From Saksenaea vasiformis B4078 (Eukaryota; Mucoromycota; Mucoromycetes; Mucorales; Saksenaeaceae): a stretch of DNA of 64,000 nt. This document shows positions 34,233 through 45,247 of this stretch, piece by piece. The position numbers and the translations under genes are program-made. The notes below the pieces were generated by a model. The model ran no database searches. It saw only the letters and a list, made by a program, of their open reading frames with translations, and was not told where the DNA came from. Each line of letters starts with the position of its first letter. Position 1 is the first letter of the stretch. The DNA lies in assembly GCA_000697055.1 (NCBI GenBank), contig JNDT01002247.1:34275-98274 (forward strand). Reading direction: 5' to 3'.

Positions 34233-35857
34233 GAAGATTTCTAGCGTTATCTATATATTGCCCTGCCAACTATGGAGCAGATTGTTGTTGCAGTTTGGAT
34301 ATTGTTGTGTTAACCAATCTAAAGAAGTTCTTTTAAAGACCGACAAGAGTCAGAGTTGTGCGGTAATCAAAAGTGGGCGGATCTTACCGTTCTGAGAATT
34401 CTTGGTAATTGGATCATCAAAAAAGTATATCCCGATTGATGTTCCGAGCACAGACATGGCTTGACGCGACCCGTGAAGTTTGAAGTAGTTTCATTATACT
34501 GGGATTTCGTTGTAGGTCATAATGATATTGACTTGCAGCGACACTCTATTGTGGATGCCATAAGATAATCTTTATCGCAAATCACTTTCCGTCCTTTAGC
34601 TTGGGACTACTAACCTTGGTGCACACATAACCGTAAACGATTTGTTAGTGGATTTACTTGAACCGGCAGCGTTATCCAAGCAAACCATTTAAACCGGGGT
34701 CTTCGTCAACCTGTGCGGGCAAAAACTGACTTTCTTGAACCAATCTCGTAGCGTTCTCTGCAACTACACGCCATCGGACAATGCAAAACAATGTTTGCCC
34801 TTCTGGCGTTTGCTGCTTGGTTACGAAATGCTTTTGACCTCTGTTACTTGCATCCGTCAGTCAAGCTAGATGCAAGTCCAGGTCAATATGAGAAAATCCC
34901 GGACTGGCTGACAGCAACGCCGAATATCCTATGAGAAGCTTTGAAAGTCGAGTCAAACAAAATAGCGCAATAAGGCTACACGAGTAAAAGCATAACGTGT
35001 GCCAAACTGAACTGCGCGTTGCGAACTTTCTGCTATTTCCTTTGACCTCCCCGGTATGCTTATTCCTCTGTTTACTATTGTGTGCGTCCTCTATATTGGG
35101 GAAATACACCTTCAAAGGACGAGAATTAGCACGAGCATATCGACAAAGAGTATCCGTAGTAAATTCTTTCTTAGAACTTGCTAACGTGTGTGAATGGCCT
35201 CCACAAACTTGTACTGCTTCTATAGCAAGTGGAATTGAGTATGTGACGCGTACCTATTGTATTTGTGTGATACCCATACTGAACCTATGACATGCACGAA
35301 ATCATGTGCTTTTGGTGCTACCAGCGCTTTTGACAGTTCTCCTATTATCCAGATAAATTGACGGTGAGCAAACTTCCGTTATAGATGGAAATCATATCTG
35401 GTAGCAAGTCATCATTTATCTCGCAGAGATAATGGCGTTAACCGTTGAATTTGATTGCCTAAACGGATTATTGATAACAATGGCTTCTTATTATCTTATA
35501 ATAATTGAAATCCCAGTAGGATATGGAACAAGACAAATTTGGTCGTTTAAGATTCCATTTCCCATGGTGATGTGTCCTTATTTGTCCTGTAGTCTTATTG
35601 GGATGACTCTTACTCGCATCCTCGTCCGCTCTTTCAGTGACATGGAATAGTTGTTACAAAACAACTACGCTGAATTTTACTGCGGCGTCTGTTGTGAGAA
35701 ATATTAACAAGTTACATGAACCTCTTTTCTCCTCTCCTAATGATGTTTCTCAGGCTCGAAGTTACCATGCTATTAGGTGATATAAAGCGTCTACTGTGAC
35801 AACATGATTTATTGTAACAATAGGTGTGCACTGCTGCCTTTTGGATAGCGATATTGA

Positions 35858-36070
35858 CTAGCATTGGTTACAGTTATTGATATGGCTTCGGATGCATCCA
35901 TGCAGAGAATTCAGCTGTTAATATCATTGAACTTGTCGACCAACTTATACTACGTTACCTGGGGTTGGACGTATTTCGTGGTAACTTGGATCGGGAGATG
36001 CAACGGGAAAAGCGACTGTGGCAGCGATGACGCGGGCGGCAACGGTGGCAGTAACCCAGGTGAAACGGTT
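35858..36070 (-). pseudogene. Decayed copy A of the small secreted two-cysteine peptide family
   Basis: The minus strand aligns with copies B (37527-37733) and C (40730-40926). The former start codon is AAC (36070-36068), with an upstream in-frame TAG and no replacement ATG. The signal-like segment reads RFTWVTATVAARVIAATVAF, then PVASPDPSYHEIRPTP, up to an intact GTAACG donor at 35958. The second exon aligned to the others reads GCIRSHINNCNQC and a TAG stop, but the acceptor AG has become TG. The upstream TATA-like element is also degraded. The loss of both start and acceptor indicates a dead gene, while the C-x5-N-x-C tail is still readable. Confidence 0.6.
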
Positions 36071-37526
36071 GACTGGCTAAGAATGCCAGTTTATGATGAA
36101 AAAAACTGCCGTTGGTTTTATCTATATTCCAATGGGTGCATGCGTTACGCCTGTGTTGACAAGCTCACGGATTGCTCTGGTTCTGAATACGTTAGAACAA
36201 GTAAGTGATACCTTCCAATCTATCATTTCCCCTTTTTTACGTTTTCCTTTTTCTTTTTGTACATTTGTGTGATATCGAAATGGGCAACTTAAAATAACCT
36301 AATCAACGGCATAATATACAGCAACGCAATTTTTACTCAGCACCTTGTAGCAGGAATGTAGTAAAGTGAAACCAATTGATTATCTTTATCAGTGAAAACT
36401 CGCATAGGATTGCTTTCCTCCGCATTATATTATAACTAGCTGGTTATTACGTGCACGGAGAACCACGACCCGGTAGTTCCGTGTTACACAGAGCTTTGCA
36501 TGCAGGGCTTGGCAAATAGAGTTGACACAATACTTGACAGATATGGTAGTTGATGGACGATTCAGGTCTTAGGACCACAGTCTGTGAGAATGGGACCTGA
36601 ACCACGTAAAATAAAGAAGAATGCTACATATTCATAGCAAATAACGTAAATAAGCATCCTAAGTGGTGCTTTTGAGGTTAGACTCCAGATTTCGAGCATT
36701 GGATGACGGTACAACATCGGCGGAGCAAGGCAAGTCCCTTGTGAATATCCATCCTTAATACAGTATAGAAACGCATATAGATTGGCCATGGTCGTATTTG
36801 AAGCTACTGACTGCCACACAACAGCAGGAATTATGAATGGAACCTCAAGTTTTATTGTAAGTTTGTAACGGTGCGCGCCTGAATTCTATCCATTTATAAG
36901 CAATCAGAAGGAAACAAAAAGCTTGGTCATCTAGGGAATGGATAAGGATAGCTCTGAGGCTAGTGAAAACCAAATCAAAAAGGAAGTTTGCTAATGTAGA
37001 GCATAGAAGGAAAAAAAAAAAGAAACGGATGCATTTTGTCACTTTCCCAGATCATGTACGTACTAAAACATTCATGAAAATGCGACGTAGACAAATCACT
37101 TTGAAACGCACTGGATGAAAATACTCATTATGAGAGCCTTGCGTTTATATCAATTTTACTAAGTTCTGAAGACAGTGATTCCTGTGAGGTCCAAAGGAAG
37201 AAAGTAATCCATACGTGTGAGCTGCAAATCGGTCGCCATGTAGAAGTACTTCTTCAGGATGGCTGCATATACACCATGGCCTACATAGTGTGTCCGCTGT
37301 GGTAGAGGTGCCAAAATTGTTACAACGGCTTAAACATTTCCGTAGCTCTAGCAAAATATTTTTTTCTTCTAATCTTAGTGATATCTCTCGTGTTTAGACC
37401 ATCCTTAATGTATGAAAAATGCACAAAAAGTTTCACTGTATATTAGATAGGATCACAACAAAGCACGCATAACATGATCGATATCCTAGGAACTACCCAG
37501 CTTTCCACTCATGGCGTTGTCCAGCA
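36071..37526. other. Spacer between peptide copies A and B
   Basis: No protein gene recognised. Parts of this spacer (around 36220-36330, 36430-36480 and 36530-36580) resemble sequence at the same relative positions upstream of copies B and C. This suggests that copies A, B and C arose by segmental duplication of units larger than the genes. Frames at 36562-36819 and 37145-37354 are unconvincing. Confidence 0.45.
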
Positions 37527-37733
37527 TTATTGGCAGATATTCCAGTGGTTTCGGATGCAGCCTTGAAAATAATTCAACAGTTAATACCTCTGTTCTAGCT
37601 TACAATCTTATACTATATTACTTGGCGGTGGGTTATCCGGAGGAGTATACTGATCAGGGGATGCAACGGGAGAAGCAACAGCGGTAGCGATAAGGCAGGC
37701 AGTAATAGCGGCAGTAACCCAGGTGAAACGCAT
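37527..37733 (-). CDS. Small secreted two-cysteine peptide, copy B
   Basis: Two exons (37733-37622, 37561-37527) joined by a 60-nt intron (GTAATA...CAAG) encode 48 residues. MRFTWVTAAITACLIATAVA is a signal peptide with likely cleavage after AVA. A linker (SPVASPDQYTPPDNPPP) and the tail SCIRNHWNICQ follow, giving a mature peptide of about 28 residues with two cysteines. An in-frame upstream ATG at 37757 could add eight residues, but it is absent from copy C. Copy C has the same intron position and phase, signal peptide, SPVASP motif and C-x5-N-I-C tail. The family is unknown to me. Secreted signalling peptide, antimicrobial or effector are possible roles, none shown by the sequence. A TATA box lies about 45 bp upstream. 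Confidence 0.7.
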
Positions 37734-40729
37734 AACTGAGAGAGGATACTGTTGCATGGTGGAAGTTAGCAGCTGCTTTTATATAAATTTGATAGATCTA
37801 TGATCTCCAAATCCAGTATGGTCACTTCGCAAATTCTAAACTTCTGAGAATACAGCGATGAGTAAATGGCATTTTTTCATGTAGTACTCTTTTTTTTTTT
37901 TTTTGGTTACAGTCCTGTGTAATATTGAACTACATTTGAATACAACGTGACCATTGATATAGCGCAGCAATATACTCTGTTTCGTTGCTGTTTTTAGCAG
38001 AATACAATCAAGTCAGACAAACCAAAGATCCTTACGAGTAAATCATTGGTCTAAGATAATTATTTCTTGAATACCTTGTCTTAGCTAACTGGTCATCACG
38101 CGTAGATGTATTAGACAAGCTTGGGGAAGATTCTCAAGACACAAATTTTTGTGCCCAGCATGCCGGACACAAAGATATAGCAGTTGACGGATGATTTGGA
38201 CCACTGGTATTACAAGCACACGTTGACGAGACTAAGTCATGTGTTACAAAGAAGATATGGTATGCTAAGCATTTTCAAGGTGATAGGGAATGGATGTTCG
38301 CGAAGTCAGACCACAATGTTCTATGCATTCATAACTGATGGTGTATTAGACTTTAGGGAAAATGACCATGCGTTTCTTTAATAATTATGTCGGATGAAGT
38401 ATGAGTCGGTAGCAACCATGCGAAGATGTGATGCTGTTAAAATGTAGCAGTAGTAGTCATTCCCTAGTGAATGCTATAAACCGAAGTACCAATGGATACC
38501 GATTCATTACTATAGATTTCTATCGCCTTTTTTTCTTTTTCTTTTTTTTTTAGAAAGATAGAAGAAGCATCCGACATCGACATGTAGTACTGTAAAGACT
38601 ATACTTTCCTGTTAGAATATGTAATTGCTTCTACGCAACCGAAATAGACGATAGTCATTTTTTTCTATACGTTTACGCTTTCTTTCTTACAATAATATCA
38701 GAAACTCCTACGATTTTGTGTACCAATATTTGCCATGGAAGTTAAATTCCTAGAAAGGGGTCTGATATGAAACCTTGTGTCACACCAGAAGCATGCTGCT
38801 AAGTTGAACCTTTTTTTTTCTTTTTATCCCTGATGAGGAGACACAAAGTAAACCTGAGAATACTTGGTGTACCTTAGCACAAAATGGTTGGTTACGCCAT
38901 CACCATTTCCCAGATGCGAAAAGCAGAATAAATATACAGCATCTCATACATACAAAAAATTACATGGAAAAATTTACGAGCTCGAATGTAATAGCAGACA
39001 GTGTCTTCGCTGGCCCGCGAAAGCTTGTACGGCCGACGTTGTATGACCTTATCGAATATCGTCGATCAACTCTTTGTGGCACGTACCTGATGGGCAAAGA
39101 GTACGTGACGATGATGACGATAACAGAAAAATGAACCAAAACAGGAACGAGACGTAGCGAATCCAAAAGTAGTAGTAGCCGGACAATGTATCCATGTTCT
39201 TGGCAAAGGAACGGCTGAACTTGTTTCTAAGTTAGCATCATCACTTATCCACTGATACTGCAAATCTATACTTGGCCATCGCATCTAGTATATCTCGTGA
39301 GCTCTATGCCATCCAGGCCGGCGTCCACTCAAAAAGCTACAAATAGGCGCTACCCACGTTTGTACCACGTTTCTGTCAGGGACCTTGGAGGATTTCACAC
39401 CTTCGCGAAATCGGTATGACGGTGATGCTGTTCCACGTAGTTGTGTTTAATGATCATATGTCTTCATAGAATGGGCTGATTTCGTCGCGAACGGTTGAAT
39501 GACCCGCAGTTTCGCCAGAATTGATCATATCAGCGGCTGCTTTGGGATAAAAAAACACACATAGCATCAACCAATCGTAATGTTCAAGGGTGTACGGCCC
39601 GTTGTTAGTTCGGATAACTGTTATTCAAGAATTGCGAACGCAGTTCAAGAAGATACCGTGATGAGAAATTTAAGAAGCCTGCCAGACATTGTTACATTTT
39701 CTTTAGCACACAATGTCTAGAAACATTCGATGACTTCGAAATGCGACTTAATAGAAGTTCACAGTGCAGTTAATGGATTGTTTTGGAGCCCTCTATTTCC
39801 GGCATCATTCGATCTGTTGACCTTAGAAATCCGGAAGAATCAAAAGAATGGTGATGCATGACTAGTTGACTTCATTCTGGTTAAGGAGGTCCTTGGCAGC
39901 GGTGTAATGATGACGTTTCCACTACTTCTTGGGTAAACAGCCTACATCTATTCTGCCCGGAAACAAGTACAAACGATATTTTCCTCGATTGCCCCCCTTG
40001 AAGCTATATTGACATACAACACGTATTCTGGGGCCTGGGAAGCGACCATCAAGGACTTTGTAGTTGAGTAGATAGCTTAATTTCATTGAGTAGCTTATCG
40101 CACGCATCGTCAACTGCTACACTAAGTATCGCGTAAGCAATCCCGACCTCAGTTTTGTGAAGAACATTTTTGCTTTAAGTGCAGATAAATTAGTTATCTC
40201 GAAGCTCGTGCTGAATAAAATGATAGTACATTGAAGTACAAGGCGTATGTTTTGAAGAAAGTTGAAGGACGACAAGCTGGAACGAGTTCCTTCCGAAAAT
40301 TTATTGCAGAAAGGGCTGCGCCTGAATATGTAAGTCCAGTGTCTTTTATTCGCTGAAACTATTTGACTATTTACACAACTATGTAATGTGGGCAACTTGT
40401 ACATAAAGCGAGACCAGCATCCTGAGTTAACAGCCAGAGGAGAAGAAGAAGAAGAAGAATACTTTTTGTTAAATTGTATGCTGAAGTACAATGCGAATCT
40501 TCCACAGACTTAATCACGAATGGAAGTAGCAAAATTGCTACTCTTGTCGAAAATTATTAGCTTACTTTCGGTAATCCCTCGAGATTCTTTAGTTGATGTC
40601 ATAGTCGATATTTGGAAACGTGAAAATCCCACTGTAAATATAGCTATTGCAACAAAAATGTGTATTTCATTGTACAATAGATCAATGTCTTAAGAATTGT
40701 CTGGTTTCCTATTGTGACATTACCCAGCG
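37734..40729. other. Gene-poor spacer between peptide copies B and C
   Basis: About 3 kb. The first 500 bp match the upstream flank of copy C in scattered blocks. An ATG-less open frame runs on the plus strand from 38808 to about 39136 (NTWCTLAQNGWLRHHHFP, then RKLVRPTLYDLIEYRRS) and may be a relic of a coding element. Frames at 38960-39284 and 40117-40491 on the minus strand are not recognisable. Confidence 0.4.
37776..37785 (-). promoter_or_regulatory. TATA box of peptide copy B
   Basis: The minus strand reads TATATAAAAG within AAATTTATATAAAAGCAGC, about 45 bp upstream of the ATG at 37733. The same TATAAAAGCAGC core and the preceding GGAGAT...TCAAA block occur upstream of copy C, so the promoter was duplicated together with the gene. 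Confidence 0.6.
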
Positions 40730-40926
40730 TTACATGCAGATATTTACACCATGTTGATGGCATTCTTTAAAGTGTTCTGACGGTTAGCATATTCGAGTTC
40801 CTAACTGACTAACGCTATATTACCTGGTGGCGGATTAACGTCATTCTGTGGGGAAGCAACGGGAGAAGCAATAGCAGTAGCGACAAGGCAAGCGGCGATA
40901 GTAGCGGTAATCCAAGTCAAACGCAT
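40730..40926 (-). CDS. Small secreted two-cysteine peptide, copy C
   Basis: Two exons (40926-40824, 40764-40730) separated by a 59-nt intron (GTAATA...AAAG) encode 45 residues. MRLTWITATIAACLVATAIA is a signal peptide, followed by SPVASPQNDVNPPP and the tail ECHQHGVNICM. Compared with copy B, the linker is three codons shorter. The tail has exactly the same length and cysteine spacing (C-x5-N-I-C), and the intron falls after the first base of the same codon. Differences between B and C are concentrated in the mature peptide. The protein-level pattern is kept despite clear DNA divergence, which argues for selection on the product. Function unknown. Confidence 0.7.
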
Positions 40927-42190
40927 GATGATTGAGATAATACAGACGTATAATGACGATAGTTGCTGCTGCTTTTATACAAAGTTTGACAGGTGCGTAT
41001 CTCCTAAGTGCGCGCTAATAAGCTCTCGAGCTTTTGTATTCTGGGAAAATTCGCGATGGGCGAATGACGCCTTCCCATGAAGTACACGTCCAGTTTTGGT
41101 CGTTGTTTCTACTTTTGTACATCGTTGTTTAATAATGAACTGTGCAACGTAACATGATCAGCGATATGAATACCCAGATAGCGTTTTTAGTCTCTTTGAA
41201 GCAGCGATATGCAAACAGAACGTTAGCTAGCTTACATATAAAACATAGCGGATGTACTGGTTTTTATTGTTGGCCGGAACTTATCAACGAGACTTAGAGA
41301 CGGAGGGTATGGTGATGGTCACGGATAACTTATAGTCTTATCTATCAATTCGCGAACTGTCGCCAAAGTATGTGCTGGATCGGATCATTGCTGATCTCGG
41401 TATAATGGTATCTCACACTATGCTTACTCAACGTTAGGAGAAGCATACGGAAGAGATATGATCTGTGGCCCCATCCTATCAAAACGTGTTCCATAACAGG
41501 AAACTCGGAATTTAACGTATTGCTGTCTACGGTGAGCTTCTCTACATTTGGAACACCAATCGCGTCTCATCTCTAAATCATAGAGACGTCGCCGAGATCG
41601 TTAACAAGTTGGCACTGCTATTGCAGTGCTTATACAATAGATAGGGAGACACATAGATTGAAATAAAGATAGCCAATAGCCTCAAATGTCTTTATCTGTT
41701 TCCCTTTTGTTCAACTCGCTCAAATAGCCACATCAACGTTTGACGAAAATGCGCCAGATCCAAGTGTTATCATGGCGATTTGTGGGTTGCGTTTCTTTTT
41801 TTGTGTAACGTACTTGCATGAGGTAATATCAGATTGTCAGCTCAAACGCTTTGTAAAGTAGGCTGCAGAGATACCCATTCACCGTTTGTCTCTTTTTGTT
41901 ATGTCTTCTCACTAACAGCTCTACTTTCCGTTTCTTCCGCTTTTTTTTTCCTGTAGTTTCTTCACCCATCGGATAAAATACGCATATAAGCTGTGGCAAG
42001 CAGATAGCTTTCTCATACTGAGCGATTGATGACATATTACGCGATGTGATCCTGCTTTTCGCTTCAACAAGCGCCTCCTCTTTCTAAAAACTTCGATTCT
42101 TTGTTGTCGTCCTTTTCATTCCTGTATCGATATAATACTAAGTCGTATTAGACTTCCTTACGTCGCGAATTACACTGGCATGCCTATCAT
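40927..42190. other. Spacer right of peptide copy C
   Basis: The 400 bp next to copy C resemble the upstream flanks of copies B and A in blocks (around 41085-41200 and 41225-41330). The rest holds no recognised gene; the frame at 41829-42035 looks random. Confidence 0.4.
40972..40979 (-). promoter_or_regulatory. TATA box of peptide copy C
   Basis: The minus strand reads TATAAAAG within TTTGTATAAAAGCAGCAGC, about 46 bp upstream of the ATG at 40926 and aligned with the TATA box of copy B. Confidence 0.6.
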
Positions 42191-42941
42191 TTACCAGAAA
42201 TATCGGTGTCCCCTGGACCTAGGCCGCACAAATGAAGGCACCTGGATAGATCATCCGCATCAAAGTCAGTTGTATCGAGATCCAGTAGACTGATGCTCTC
42301 AATTTACTTTCTTGTAAATAGAAGATCAATAATGTATCCGTCCGTACGAACGAAACTGGTAAGCAAAAGGTTTGGATGGTTTTCGCGGTGGTCATGTCCA
42401 GTTCTTCTAAAGAAAGATATTTCGCGAGAGTAAGCAGTTGCTGCTTGCTGGCGATCCAATATGGTGTAATCGCTAGCACATCGTGCTGTCGCTTTTGACG
42501 ATGGCACTTTTCTTTTTTTTGTGCATAACCGTTAACGACTCGTTTTCAGCAATGATCGTGTACGCCCAGCAAGTAGTTACACATGTTTTGTACTTCGTGC
42601 GATGTATAGTATTCAATCCCATTGTACTTCTCGATCACTTTCATTGGTGTGTAGAGGAATATTAGATATTTCTCCGGATATTCGGTTAATGAATCTAGCG
42701 TAACTGGTATTGAAGCATCGGGATAAGCTTTCGATAATTTCCTCCGATTCTGGCCAACTTCCATGTATCGTCTCTCTCTATAGTGTCTAATGAGTGCGCT
42801 CAACACGTCTAGCCACTGGACAGCTGTTCTTCTTCCTTTTTTTTTTTTTTTACTATTTGCCATAAAGGTAGTAGTAGTTTCAAAAGACTTTGGATTCCAT
42901 CTCTTGTCAGGAGCTTTGATCGTCCTGTTGACATTATCCAC
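42191..42941 (-). pseudogene. Decayed Fanzor/TnpB-like transposon nuclease fragment
   Basis: A minus-strand frame opens with MDNVNRTIKAPDKRWNPKSF and runs through IPVTLDSLTEYPEKYLIFLY and PMKVIEKYN to a stop near 42546. Downstream, in another frame, come NHPNLLLTSFVRTDGYIIDL and LFTRK, then an in-frame TAA. That same frame continues with LLDLDTTDFDADDLSRCLHL and CGLGPGDTDIS. The order 'RTDG...aromatic/acidic patch...G-x-D-P-G' is what I recall for RuvC-I regions of Fanzor (eukaryotic TnpB-like) proteins, which are common in Mucoromycota. Here the catalytic Asp of DPG is replaced (GLGPG). At least one frameshift, a stop and loss of the C-terminal zinc-finger and RuvC-II/III parts make it inactive. 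Assignment rests on remembered motif order and is tentative. Confidence 0.4.
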
Positions 42942-43338
42942 TTGGCGGAGATTGCACTTATCCAGGCTCTAATCGCGACCATGACTTCTATGGACGGATA
43001 CGGTATCATTTGTCAATGTAAATCTTGTCTGTTCTTCGTAAAACTCAAGAACTCAACCATAGTGTCGTCATAAAAGCGTTAGCAGTCTCTTTCCAGACTC
43101 TTCCTAAGCTGCCTCTACGATATATCACGAATATCAGCTGGAATGTTTCATTCTCTCGCTTTCCAACTACTGTTCGTCAATGAGTTCGCAGTTTCTCTGT
43201 GAATTGAAACTTCCTCTTATCACATATGGATCCTTATAGGTGACACGCACGTTGGTTGAAGAGAACCAAAAGGATAAAATTCGGTTTTTACTGTATTTAC
43301 AACTGTCTCTTTTCTTCGTTCTACGTGTAAAAAAGTCT
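42942..43338. other. Spacer upstream of the Fanzor-like relic
   Basis: Possibly contains the eroded 5' part of the relic (for instance 42942-43009 on the minus strand), then the 3' flank of the carrier gene. Nothing else is seen. Confidence 0.4.
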
Positions 43339-44615
43339 CTATGCTTTACCAGCAGCCACGCGCTTTCTAGCTCCAGTCAATACAAGAACCCAGACAGCCC
43401 AGTCAAACAACACTTCCTTAGCCATGAAGAGGAAAGCAGCAGTCAAGACACTCTGGACGATCTTGCTGCTGATACCTGAATACAATCCCTGGATACCTTG
43501 ACTGGCAAAGATTTTCTTCAAACCATCCAAGATAGAGTCGTATTTCTCATCATCCTTTTGGCTGACCTGCATGCGTGACTTGACAACCCTAAAGGAGAAA
43601 CAAATTCATTCACGAGACCCGTTAACTGCGGTTCACTTACAGGTAAGGATAGGTGATGCCAGTGGCGCAAAGTTTACTGATGGCACCCAAAAGGAAGAAA
43701 TCGAAGTTGCTCAAGGTCTTCATTCTGGCTAACTTATTCTTCAACTGTTCAAAGACGGTATACTGGATGATGGGGTTGATCACCAGGACCAATGCAGCTT
43801 TGACACCCGCATACAGACCAGCAATACCTTCGTCCTTCAAGATTTGAGCTGCGACTGCAAGAGCATTTGGTCTTTTTGCCTTGTCCTCGCCCTCAACTCC
43901 CTTTCGGACAGTCAAACGGGTCTGCATAACAAATCGCTTTAATTTAACAGGCACTGGAAAATAATGCAATACTCACATTCACAGTCCAGATAGGATGTGT
44001 AGCAATGACGACAGCACAACCAGCAAGTGCACCAGCCAACATGGATTCACCAGTGGACATAGGTTTACCCTTGCCCTTTGCTTTTTCAAAGATAGCCTTG
44101 ACAGCCTCATAACAGTAGTAGTAGACACCTGATCTCACATCAGTCGCTGCCGAAAAAAAAAAGAAGCAAAAAAAGAAAAGACATACCATTGGTAACAGCA
44201 ATGCCAAATACGCCAGAGCTCAGACCACTGTTTTAAAGAGAATAAATTAAATATCATGTCTCCTTTTGTCAGTATCGATAACGTACGAGTACAAGCCTTT
44301 GGGGCCTTCCTTGGCCAGAATTTTGAAAAAGGCGTCGGCCGTGTTCTTTTTTAATTGATACCCAATTTGATACTCAGTTATTCAGGTTTCAGATAGATTT
44401 CAAGTGCCACGTACCTTGTATGCATCACTGGATTGATCGTTTTTTTGGACCTGAAGTCGAGAGCTGATGGATACAAGGGGATAGGTGAGTACCATGGAGA
44501 CGATACCTCCACCGGCACCTACAAGAAGGTGACAACAAAAAGAGAATGGTTAAGTTTAATACAAGAGGGTGTGGCTGGTATTACCAGAGAGGGCATGAGC
44601 AACGTTATCAGACAT
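43339..44615 (-). CDS. Peroxisomal adenine nucleotide carrier (PMP34/PMP47/ANT1 type)
   Basis: About six exons starting MSDNVAHALS at 44615 and reading into GAGGGIVSMVLTYPLVSISS give a mitochondrial-carrier-family protein of about 310 residues. The three tandem repeats show their carrier motifs: PLVSISSRLQVQ, PIWTVNTRLTVRKG and PYLVVKSRMQVSQ. The companion GLYxG motifs are GPKGLYS, GIAGLYAGV and GIQGLYSGI. The PIWTVNTR and INPIIQYTVFEQLK segments are typical of the peroxisomal ATP/CoA-type carriers rather than mitochondrial ADP/ATP carriers. The predicted role is exchange of ATP for AMP across the peroxisomal membrane, feeding fatty-acid activation. An intron with an A run separates VTN from GVYYYCYEAVKAIF. 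Divergent from the peroxidase gene (632 bp). Confidence 0.88.
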
Positions 44616-45247
44616 GGTGGTTCAACCAAAAAAAAAAAAAAAGGAGAAGGGAGGGAAAAGAGACAAGAAAGATGAAAAAGAAAATCCGGGGCAATAACTG
44701 TGACTCGGAGGTTGTGCGACGATTTTACTTACAAATGGCATGTGAATTGGTTGCTGCAGGTCAACCAATAGAAACAGTGTGGGGAAACAGATCTTCCTCC
44801 GGCAAGGCGAGGGGGGTTGTACGTTCTACTTTAGATTGTTGCTGACTAGGCTTTTTCATCAAGTTTGACCTTCACATGGCTCCGCAGGTTCCCGATATGG
44901 TCGTACTTGAACAAACTCAAAAATGACAAACATGGTCGTTGTGACCTTTTGACGCAACCTCGGAATTACACAGAATGGAAGGTTTCACACACATCTTAAG
45001 AGTGGGGAAATTACATCATGGAAGAGCGATCGAATATACACCGTCAACGAACCAAAGAGGTGTATTAAGACGATAATGTGTCGGTATTTCAACCGCTGAT
45101 TCAATCTTTTGTATGGTCCGCCACACGTGAAATCAAATCACATAAGCAAAAACAACGATAAGCATTATTTTTATAATTTTTCTATCGGATCTTCTTTTTC
45201 TTTCTTTCTCTTTGTTCATCCTAAACCCCCCTACTCTTTTCATAACC
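44616..45247. other. Divergent promoter: carrier / peroxidase
   Basis: 632 bp between two start codons. The CT-rich stretch with TTTTTATAATTTTT near 45160-45240 is probably core promoter and leader of the peroxidase gene. No gene is seen. Confidence 0.5.

Larger units (their letters stand above)
32785..35857. other. Start of gene-poor accessory stretch
   Basis: About 3 kb without a supportable gene. The first 400 bp are the probable promoter of the methyltransferase gene and contain A-rich and C/T-rich runs. Further right lie an inverted repeat (33799-33838) and a short dispersed repeat (34175-34232). Frames at 34861-35115, 34997-35290 and 35432-35650 have no recognisable content. Codon-like bias is absent to the eye. 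Confidence 0.45.

Noticed and set aside
39066..39284. Minus-strand frames beginning MRWPSIDL and, in another frame, MDTLSGYYYFWIRYVSF, considered as a further secreted-peptide copy
   Set aside because: Hydrophobic start but no MR(F/L)TW signal, SPVASP motif, matching intron or two-cysteine tail.
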